From Nitrososphaeria archaeon (lineage in GTDB: Archaea; Thermoproteota; Nitrososphaeria; Nitrososphaerales; Nitrososphaeraceae), in the NCBI GenBank assembly GCA_021324715.1, contig JAJPIN010000199.1:1-10856 (forward strand): a stretch of 10,856 nt of DNA, read 5' to 3'. Made by a program: the position numbers and the translations under genes. Below the pieces are notes generated by a model, which saw only the letters and a program-made list of their open reading frames with translations, had not been told where the DNA came from and did not search any database. Positions 5,985-10,856 of the stretch are shown here, one piece after another (position 1 is the first letter of the stretch; every line of letters begins with the position of its first letter).

Positions 5985-6006
5985 TGTCCCTAATAAGCTG
6001 GTATAC

Positions 6007-6016
6007 AAGGAGATGA
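6007..6016 (+). promoter_or_regulatory. Ribosome-binding site before moaA
   Basis: AAGGAGATGA is close to the complement of the archaeal 16S 3' end. It contains the first possible moaA ATG (6013) and sits about eight bases before the second ATG (6025). The position argues that translation starts at 6025 rather than 6013. Confidence 0.55.
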
Positions 6017-7023
6017 CAAAATACATGAAAAGCAAATTAATAGATAGTTACGGTAGAATTGCAAAAAAGCTGAGGGTCTCTGTTACAGATAAATGCAATA
6101 TGAGATGCGGATATTGCATGCCTAAAAATAATACAAAGTGGTTTGATAGTACTGAGGTTCTCACTTTCGAAGAGATAGTTAGGCTTTCATCTATTTTCGC
6201 TAATTTAGGGGTTGATAAAATAAGATTAACAGGAGGTGAACCACTGCTCAGGCCATCGATAGAAAACCTAATTAAATCAATTGCAAACATACAACACATT
6301 AAGAACATCGGGCTAACAACCAATGGGTTACTGCTTCTAGATAAAGTTGAAGCGTTAAAATCTAGTGGGCTTGACAGTGTGAATATTAGTCTAGATTCAT
6401 TTAATGAGCAAAGATTTAGAACGATAACTGGGATCAACGGATTAAATAAGGTTTTAAGTTCCATCCAAAAAGCAAAAGATGCTGGAATTGATGTAAAGCT
6501 TAACACGGTTGTCGTTAGAGGTTGGAATGATGATGAAGTTGTTGAATTTGCCAACTTTGCAAGATGCACAGGCATTACGGTCCGATTTATAGAATTTATG
6601 CCCTTAGACGGGACGGGGATATGGAGAAGCGATCTCGTTTTTAGTAAAAAGGAAATGGTAGAAAAAATAGAGTCCAAATTTGGAAAAATATTTGCTGTGT
6701 CAGAACAGGAGATTTCAGCACCTGCCAAACTATATTCTTTTTCAGATAGAGTCGGGACTATCGGATTTATTCCATCCGTAACAGAACCATTCTGCAATCA
6801 GTGTGATAGGATTAGATTGACTTCTGATGGGAAGTTTCTTACGTGTCTATTTGATAACCCTGGCTACGAAATCAAGAGTTTTCTCCGGGGTGGAGCGTCA
6901 GATGAGGAAATTAGCCAGTACTTGGTTCGCTATATGACTATGAAACAAGAAGGGGTAGTGAGCTTGATAAGAATTAATGGTCTTAAGCCAAAACTAAATC
7001 TCATGCACACGATCGGTGGATAA
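6013..7023 (+). CDS. moaA: GTP 3',8-cyclase MoaA (radical SAM)
   Basis: 336 residues from the first ATG, or 332 if the better placed ATG at 6025 is used (MKSKLIDSYGR, which matches the usual MoaA beginning). It performs the first step of Mo/W-cofactor synthesis, converting GTP with S-adenosylmethionine to (8S)-3',8-cyclo-7,8-dihydroguanosine triphosphate. The radical-SAM cluster motif is C28-x3-C32-x2-C35 (CNMRCGYCM), followed by TGGEPLLR (73-80). The second, GTP-binding 4Fe-4S cluster motif is C261-x2-C264-x13-C278. The protein ends in the required Gly-Gly (IGG), which in MoaA reaches into the active site. All catalytic elements are intact, and it is cytoplasmic and oxygen-sensitive. It follows the MOSC gene by 28 bases, and its stop overlaps the possible GTG start of moaD, showing tight coupling. 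Confidence 0.97.
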   Translation: MTKYMKSKLIDSYGRIAKKLRVSVTDKCNMRCGYCMPKNNTKWFDSTEVLTFEEIVRLSSIFANLGVDKIRLTGGEPLLRPSIENLIKSIANIQHIKNIGLTTNGLLLLDKVEALKSSGLDSVNISLDSFNEQRFRTITGINGLNKVLSSIQKAKDAGIDVKLNTVVVRGWNDDEVVEFANFARCTGITVRFIEFMPLDGTGIWRSDLVFSKKEMVEKIESKFGKIFAVSEQEISAPAKLYSFSDRVGTIGFIPSVTEPFCNQCDRIRLTSDGKFLTCLFDNPGYEIKSFLRGGASDEEISQYLVRYMTMKQEGVVSLIRINGLKPKLNLMHTIGG

Positions 7024-7300
7024 GCTCGGTATGACATCAGATATCCCCGTTAATTACAATTTGAAAGTCAGATTATTTGCAATCTTGAGAGATGTGGTGG
7101 GTCAGCGAGAGATCTCAATTTCTGTACCAAGTGGGGTCACAGTAAGGTACTTAAATAATGAAATATTAAAGAAATATCCGCAACTGAATTCATTTAGTAA
7201 CAAATTTGTAACTTCTGTAAATTATAAGGTTACTAGTGGTGATACCATTATTACTTCCAGTGATGAAATTGCTCTTTTGCCCCCAGTGAGCGGCGGATGA
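7016..7300 (+). CDS. moaD: Molybdopterin synthase sulfur-carrier subunit MoaD
   Basis: 94 residues from GTG 7016, or 89 from ATG 7031. The latter is likely, since GGTGGA lies about ten bases upstream of it and the first residues before LKVRLFA are not conserved. This ubiquitin-fold sulfur carrier is thiocarboxylated at its C-terminal Gly and donates sulfur to make molybdopterin on MoaE. Visible are the beta1 strand and FAILRDVVGQ (21-30), VNYKV (68-72), and the tail DEIALLPPVSGG with the essential Gly-Gly. The E1-type activating enzyme (MoeB/ThiF) is not in this window, so it must be encoded elsewhere. The gene overlaps the moaA end by eight bases if GTG is used. It is followed by moaE after four bases. 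Confidence 0.95.
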   Translation: MDKLGMTSDIPVNYNLKVRLFAILRDVVGQREISISVPSGVTVRYLNNEILKKYPQLNSFSNKFVTSVNYKVTSGDTIITSSDEIALLPPVSGG

Positions 7301-7304
7301 ATTC

Positions 7305-7721
7305 ATGATTCAAATAACCAACGATCATGTAAGCTTGCAAGTAGTAATGAGTGAAATAGAGGACAATTCTGCAGGTGCAGTTTCCATCTTCATTGGTAAA
7401 GTACGAAATCGTGGGAAGTTTGGTAACGTGTCAGAAATTTACTACGAGGCTTATAGAGAGATGGCGGAAGAAAAAATGAGAGAAATTGAAAATGAAGCAC
7501 ACACAAAGTGGAATATAAAAAAATTGGTTGCAATTCATAGGATCGGTAATTTAAAAGTCGGTGAAACCAGTATCATAATTGGGGTCTGTTCGGAGCATAG
7601 ACACGAAGCATTTGAAGCCTGCAAATATATTATAAATAATGTAAAAACTCGGGTACCTATTTGGAAGAAGGAAATATCTGACGAAATTCAGAAGTGGACC
7701 GAAGGGATCTTACTTGGGTAG
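7305..7721 (+). CDS. moaE: Molybdopterin synthase catalytic subunit MoaE
   Basis: 138 residues, normal MoaE length. It forms the heterotetramer with MoaD that inserts two sulfurs into cyclic pyranopterin monophosphate to give molybdopterin. Diagnostic pieces are GAVSIFIGKVRNRG (24-37), YYEAY (46-50), AIHRIGNLKVGETS (76-89) and SEHRHEAFEACKYIINNVKTRVPIWKKE (96-123). K114 and K121 match the active-site lysines (K119 and K126 in E. coli). R99 lies in the HR..AF motif that contacts substrate. Start ATG 7305 is four bases after the moaD stop; GGATGA spanning that stop serves as ribosome site. Its stop TAG is seven bases before the preferred moaCB ATG. All key residues are intact. Confidence 0.96.
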   Translation: MIQITNDHVSLQVVMSEIEDNSAGAVSIFIGKVRNRGKFGNVSEIYYEAYREMAEEKMREIENEAHTKWNIKKLVAIHRIGNLKVGETSIIIGVCSEHRHEAFEACKYIINNVKTRVPIWKKEISDEIQKWTEGILLG

Positions 7722-8664
7722 GGAAAGTATGGCTGTTAAAACGAAAAGGGGCATGTTTGATGTCGGCGCTAAACCTGATTCGTACAGGACCGCACGAGCA
7801 CTAGCAGTATTGAACATCAAGTCTAATACGGCCGTAATGATTAGACGAGGAAAATCACCCAAGGGGAATATTGTAGAGGCGGCGAAGATAGCTGCTACTT
7901 CGGGGGCTAAGAAAACCTCTGACCTTATACCATATTGTCATCCTATACCCATAGATCACATTGAGGTTCAAGTATCAATAAAATCTAAAGCAATTGAAAT
8001 CGATGTAAAGGTTAAAAGTATATGGAAAACGGGGGTAGAAATGGAGGCTCTAACTGGGGCTTGTATTGGTGCGTTGACCATATATGATATGCTAAAACCC
8101 ATAGACGATTCACTATTAATCTCATCTGTTAGACTTGTTGAGAAGTCAGGGGGAATGGGCGGATTTGCAATTGAGCAGGGAAATAGGATCAGAGCAGGTG
8201 TAATCGTCGTGAGCGATTCAGTTGCTGCTGGAAAACGGGTAGATAAATCTGGAAAATTTATCGTTAAATTCTTAAGAGACAGAAATATTGATGTAGTAGA
8301 ATATAAAGTAGTAGCTGACGATGGTTCCCTTATTGAGAAACTCTTAATGAAATATTCCGATATTCTCGCCTTAAATTTAATAGTTACCACTGGAGGAACT
8401 GGACTTAGTCGCAGGGACGTAACTCCTGAAGCTACAAGAAACATCATCGAAAAGGAAATAACGGGAATTGTCGAGGGGAGCAGAGCATATGGGCAGAGAA
8501 GAACACCCTTATCTATGCTCTCAAGAGGAGTTGCAGGCATAAGAGGAACAAGTCTGATTATCAATATTCCCGGTAGTTTAAGGGCAGTATCTGAGTCTTT
8601 AGATTTCTTATTTCCGGGGCTAGAGCACGCATTCAAGATGATGGAGGGACACGGCCATAAATGA
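7714..8664 (+). CDS. moaCB: MoaC-MoaB fusion: cyclic pyranopterin monophosphate synthase / molybdopterin adenylyltransferase
   Basis: 316 residues from TTG 7714, or 311 from ATG 7729, which I prefer because TAGGGA precedes it and the MoaC part then starts normally. The N-terminal domain (to about 152) is MoaC, which converts the MoaA product to cyclic pyranopterin monophosphate. It has MFDVGAK (14-20), KKTSDLIPYCHPI (67-79, with H76), GVEMEALTGA (107-116, with E109 and E111), and YDMLK with D125 and K128. The C-terminal domain (about 160-316) is MoaB/MogA-like. In archaea MoaB adenylylates molybdopterin to prepare it for metal insertion. It has AGVIVVSDS (161-169), VTTGGTGLSRRDVTPEAT (224-241) and the SRGVAGIRGTSLIINIPGS region (270-288). 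The linker is only about ten residues (FAIEQGNRIR). The fused steps are not consecutive, since MoaD/MoaE act between them. It is the last gene of the operon. Both halves look catalytically complete. Confidence 0.95.
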   Translation: MGRESMAVKTKRGMFDVGAKPDSYRTARALAVLNIKSNTAVMIRRGKSPKGNIVEAAKIAATSGAKKTSDLIPYCHPIPIDHIEVQVSIKSKAIEIDVKVKSIWKTGVEMEALTGACIGALTIYDMLKPIDDSLLISSVRLVEKSGGMGGFAIEQGNRIRAGVIVVSDSVAAGKRVDKSGKFIVKFLRDRNIDVVEYKVVADDGSLIEKLLMKYSDILALNLIVTTGGTGLSRRDVTPEATRNIIEKEITGIVEGSRAYGQRRTPLSMLSRGVAGIRGTSLIINIPGSLRAVSESLDFLFPGLEHAFKMMEGHGHK

Positions 8665-8727
8665 ATTTTTACTATTAATACTTTGCTCCTATTCTCTTTT
8701 GCAATAATTTTTATTCATTAAAATATT
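8665..8727. terminator. Oligo-T terminator region, probably bidirectional
   Basis: Several T runs follow the moaCB stop on the plus strand. An imperfect AT-rich dyad near 8703-8727 gives T runs on the minus strand too. Archaeal terminators are mostly simple oligo-T stretches, so this suits the end of the moa operon. The role for moeA is less sure because it lies about 165 bases past that gene's stop. Confidence 0.4.
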
Positions 8728-8890
8728 GGATTTGTAAAAGGGAGTAGCTCTATCGTCATTCTTGGTCTTTCTTGGGTAGGTCTATATAGCATTCCTCCGG
8801 TGTCACAGGCTCTCAACAATAGTTTGTGGTTTCAAAACTCTTCAATTATTTGAGGCCGTTTGGCAAGTAGGTAGTTCAAGTGATCTATTT
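8665..8890. other. Convergent intergenic region with terminator-like T/A runs
   Basis: It separates the convergent moaCB and moeA genes. TTTTT lies directly after the moaCB stop (8667-8671), with further T-rich runs to about 8712, enough to stop the moa transcript. The stretch AATAATTTTTATT/AAAATATT (8703-8727) is an imperfect dyad with oligo-T on both strands and could end transcription from either side. From 8722 to 8853 the plus strand has a 44-codon open stretch coding a hydrophobic peptide but lacking a usual start codon, so it is not called. Confidence 0.45.
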
Positions 8891-10209
8891 CTATAACGGA
8901 AGAAATGATCTTACTGGCTGGTTATGAAATTCTATCGGGTTATCTGATGGAAAAGACAGACCAGGTAATATGTTTATTTTTACTTTTTGTCCTTTTTCTA
9001 TCGTAGTTGAGCGTTCAGGTACCAAAATAAAACCATTGGTTCTAGTTAAAACTGTTATATCAGTAGTTTCTCCGGATATAGGTTTTGCATAAAAATCACC
9101 CGACGCTGACCGAGACATCTTCACATATACTATTTTGGTAAAGTTTTGAAATTTTTTTCGAGCATTCCAACCTTCAGTAAGCTTTGCTAAAATAAACGGT
9201 TTAGTAAAAGGTTGTAGTCCCAACATAAGCCTTATGAGCGGATGTGCAAATACAATAAAGGCATTGACAGCTCCTTGTATAGGCCCGGGAAGAATAATAA
9301 TTGCTCTACTGCGAAGTGCAGCAAGTCCCGTTACTCTTCCTCGATCAAGTTTTACACCATGCACCAGAATTCCTGGTTTTCCAGTATAATTTATTGATTC
9401 AGCAACAAGATCCCGCAATCCAACAGAAGATCCGCCCGTTGTTAATATGATATCACATTCAGATAACGCTATTCTAATTTTTTTTTTATCTTTTGAATAT
9501 TGTCAGGGGTAATTCCAAGATCTAGAGGTGCACCTCCTGATGTTTCAATCAAATTAGATATGACTCTACTATTGGTATTTAGTATTTTTCCTAGCTTTAT
9601 GTCAGTCATCTTTTCTGTGAGTTCGTTACCTGTTGGAATAATTGCAACTCTTGGTTTCTTAAAAACTTTTAGCTTTCGAATTCCAAGCATTGAAACTAAT
9701 GCTAAATCCTGTACTCTAAGAGCATGTCCTTTGCTTAGTAACAAATCCTTAGATGCGATCTCGCTGCCCTTGTGTGATACAAATGATCCTTTTGCAAAAT
9801 CTCTTTGAATTATAACAGTATTACTTTTAGAATCAAAATCTGTATATTCGACAGGAATAACAGTATCTCCTAAACGTGGCAGGACTTCGCCAGTTGAGAT
9901 CCTAATTGCTTGTCCTGTATGCAAAATTTGGTTTTCGCTCTTACCAAATTTCCTCCTAGGAACTACCCTAAGTTTTATGGGTCCATGTTTAGATATCTTC
10001 ATAATGTCGTTATATATTACAACAAATCCATCCATATGGGAACAGTTACTTGATGGGATATCTATATGTGATATTATATCAGACCACAAGAAACGTCCTA
10101 TTGCCTGTTCAGTAAATATTGATTCTACCATTGGTCTGATAATTATCGCGTTTAGTAGTTTGGAATAACTTGACCTCACTGATGTATAATATGAAGGTGT
10201 CCAATGCAT
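8891..10209 (-). CDS. moeA: Molybdopterin molybdenumtransferase MoeA, split by a -1 frame break at an A10 tract
   Basis: MoeA inserts molybdate or tungstate into adenylylated molybdopterin. Frame 1 runs from ATG 10209 to TAG at 9469-9471 and holds MDGF (59-62), GQAIRISTGEVLP (99-111), GSEI (148-151), PTGNEL (192-197) and NTNS (211-214). The -1 frame continues to 8891 with CDIILTTGGSSVGLRDL, VKLDRGRVTGL and ILPGPIQGAV, the cofactor-binding domain III and then domain IV. Frames join at ten A residues (T 9478-9487 on plus). Eleven A residues would give a 439-residue MoeA with the normal 15-residue spacing between PDN and DII. The zero frame stops two codons later. The ATG is 27 bases after a TATA box; a TTG at 10227 is the alternative start. 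The cause may be an assembly error, a mutation, or slippage. LPGPIQ replaces the bacterial LPGNPVS, as in some archaeal MoeA proteins. Confidence 0.88.
9478..9487 (-). other. A10 homopolymer at the moeA frame junction
   Basis: Ten A residues on the coding strand within ATA-(AAA)3-TTA-GAA-TAG. The run contains A-AAA-AAA heptamers suitable for -1 ribosomal slippage and is long enough for RNA-polymerase slippage. A single additional A restores the full MoeA frame. It is also the classic context for a homopolymer sequencing error. Confidence 0.85.
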
Positions 10210-10230
10210 TCTTATTCTATGGTTCAATTA

Positions 10231-10240
10231 GTATTTAAGA
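10231..10240 (-). promoter_or_regulatory. TATA box for moeA
   Basis: On the minus strand it reads TCTTAAATAC, centred about 27 bases before the ATG at 10209. That predicts a leaderless mRNA and disfavours the TTG at 10227 as start. It overlaps the stop codon of the doubtful 68-residue ORF. Confidence 0.55.
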
Positions 10241-10441
10241 GAGTACCGCAAATAGAGTTAGCGGATTCAATCCAGGCTCAGATATTATTTTCCAATGCCT
10301 AATTCTTGACCGTTGATATTCAGAAGCCATATTATTTCTGCTAAAAACATGGCCTTTCGGTGGCGGAGCATTGAGAATGTCCGCAAGGAGCCAATATTTG
10401 GCATAATCATTTATTGTGCATTCCAGTGTTTTGTTACGCAT
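10235..10441 (-). CDS. Small hypothetical ORF upstream of moeA (doubtful)
   Basis: 68 codons from ATG 10439-10441 to TAA 10235-10237, same strand as moeA and ending about 25 bases before its ATG. I recognise no family. The peptide begins MRNKTLECTINDYAKYW, has a Pro-rich turn near residues 26-30 (APPPK) and an Arg/Lys-rich middle, and no signal or membrane segment. An in-frame TAA sits directly before the ATG. The strong TATA-like TTATATAAAG at 10451-10460 is only about 16 bases from this ATG, too close to serve it, and fits the opposite-strand gene better. Its 3' end overlaps the moeA TATA box. It may be a real small protein, a gene remnant, or chance; an antisense 66-codon frame is equally unconvincing. 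Confidence 0.3.
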   Translation of the reverse strand: MRNKTLECTINDYAKYWLLADILNAPPPKGHVFSRNNMASEYQRSRIRHWKIISEPGLNPLTLFAVLS

Positions 10442-10451
10442 TTAGATACTC

Positions 10452-10460
10452 TTTATATAA
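10452..10460 (+). promoter_or_regulatory. TATA box for the secreted Met-rich protein
   Basis: TTTATATAA is centred about 35 bases before the ATG at 10491, so the leader would be about eight bases. The element is nearly symmetrical and could also fire leftward, but then initiation would fall inside the 68-residue ORF. Confidence 0.55.
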
Positions 10461-10490
10461 TATGGTATGGCATAACTACTACTTTTCAAA

Positions 10491-10856
10491 ATGTCAACCC
10501 AAATGACTATTAGCATATTGGTGATAGCTATCAGTGTTACTGTTCTGTTAGCAGTAACAACAAGAGCCGTCTTCAGTCAAGACTTATCAGTCAACGATAC
10601 ACAAAACAAATCTGCCAACACTAATCAGACAATGATGATGCCAGGTGGCTTAATGACTTTTGGATCCTCACTAGATAATGCCAGAATGCATTTATTGGAG
10701 GCAATCATGGACATAAAAAAAGGAAACATCAAGGGCGCAATTATGCAACTAAACATGACAGATCAAGGGATTAAGATGCACGAAAAAGAGATGATGGATA
10801 TGAAGAATAGTATGAAACCATATATGTCCGCCACTGTATCGAATAAGACTCAAAAT
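10491..10856 (+). CDS. Secreted Met-rich helical protein, N-terminal part (runs off the right edge)
   Basis: 122 codons are visible with no stop before the edge. Residues about 6-22 (TISILVIAISVTVLLAV) form a hydrophobic signal segment after a short N-terminus. The polar stretch that follows is rich in Asn, Ser and Thr with several N-glycosylation sequons (NDT, NKS, NQT, NKT), typical of exported thaumarchaeal proteins. Residues about 60-112 look helical (SLDNARMHLLEAIMDIKKGNIKGA...), a repeat-like pattern I have seen described in thaumarchaeal secreted proteins. It is strikingly Met-rich (MMM at 48-50, then many singly and paired) with His at 67 and 97, so copper or other soft-metal binding is possible but unproven. 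ATG 10491 is chosen for its TATA spacing and because it directly precedes the signal. No named family recognised. Confidence 0.8.
   Translation, partial: MSTQMTISILVIAISVTVLLAVTTRAVFSQDLSVNDTQNKSANTNQTMMMPGGLMTFGSSLDNARMHLLEAIMDIKKGNIKGAIMQLNMTDQGIKMHEKEMMDMKNSMKPYMSATVSNKTQN

Noticed and set aside
6048..6797. 249-codon minus-strand ORF inside moaA
   Set aside because: It lies wholly antisense to moaA, whose cluster motifs are intact. Its Ser/Leu/Pro-rich peptide is what a reverse frame of AT-rich coding DNA gives.
7968..8636. 222-codon minus-strand ORF inside moaCB
   Set aside because: It is antisense to an intact two-domain enzyme, has low-complexity shadow composition, and lacks its own promoter.
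8722..8853. Plus-strand open stretch of about 43 codons coding a hydrophobic, membrane-like peptide between moaCB and moeA
   Set aside because: It lacks ATG, GTG or TTG at its beginning, has no ribosome site or well spaced TATA box, and lies in a terminator-like AT-rich region. It could be the remnant of a small membrane protein, but I cannot support it.
10313..10513. 66-codon plus-strand ORF upstream of the secreted protein
   Set aside because: It overlaps the TATA box and the start of the secreted-protein gene in another frame and has no translation signals.
1..10856. CRISPR arrays, insertion sequences, integrases or toxin-antitoxin pairs
   Set aside because: No direct-repeat arrays, transposase motifs or terminal inverted repeats were seen on either strand. 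The tRNA-like debris alone does not establish a mobile element.

Overview
This window looks like chromosomal DNA of an ammonia-oxidising-type thaumarchaeon (Nitrososphaerota). The evidence is low G+C, archaeal TATA boxes centred about 27-31 bases before several start codons (leaderless or nearly leaderless genes), an archaeal WtpA-type oxyanion receptor, and a secreted protein rich in Asn/Ser/Thr sequons. The low G+C would suit a Nitrosocosmicus-like soil lineage better than Nitrososphaera proper, but that is inference. Nothing indicates a phage, plasmid or CRISPR locus.

Layout. Positions 1-228 (-) hold the 5' part of an unrecognised gene that appears to start with CTG. Positions 473-964 (+) encode a YfcE/MJ0936-type phosphodiesterase. 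Positions 965-1264 hold no gene, only tRNA-like debris. Positions 1265-1714 (-) encode a split-barrel flavin/F420-binding protein of the pyridoxamine-phosphate-oxidase superfamily, with a 42-residue Cys/His-rich ORF just upstream. Positions 2025-4965 (-) are wtpA-wtpB-wtpC, a tungstate/molybdate ABC importer. A 368-base divergent intergenic region follows. Positions 5334-8664 (+) are a tight operon: a YiiM-like MOSC protein, moaA, moaD, moaE and a moaC-moaB fusion. Positions 8891-10209 (-) are moeA, converging on that operon and split into two reading frames at a run of ten A residues. A doubtful 68-residue ORF and the start of a Met-rich secreted protein (from 10491, +) close the window.

How it works together. 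WtpABC brings in tungstate or molybdate. MoaA and the MoaC domain turn GTP into cyclic pyranopterin monophosphate. MoaD and MoaE add the dithiolene sulfurs to make molybdopterin. The MoaB domain adenylylates molybdopterin, and MoeA inserts the metal. The MOSC protein may bind finished cofactor or help a Mo enzyme reduce N-hydroxylated compounds. The window therefore covers almost the whole route from oxyanion uptake to metal-pterin cofactor. The MoaD-activating E1 enzyme (MoeB/ThiF type) and any MobA are not here.

The most notable observation is the moeA frame break. All expected MoeA motifs are present, but a 10-A tract puts the second half in the -1 frame, and a zero-frame stop follows at once. 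This could be an assembly error, a disabling mutation, or slippage-based expression.
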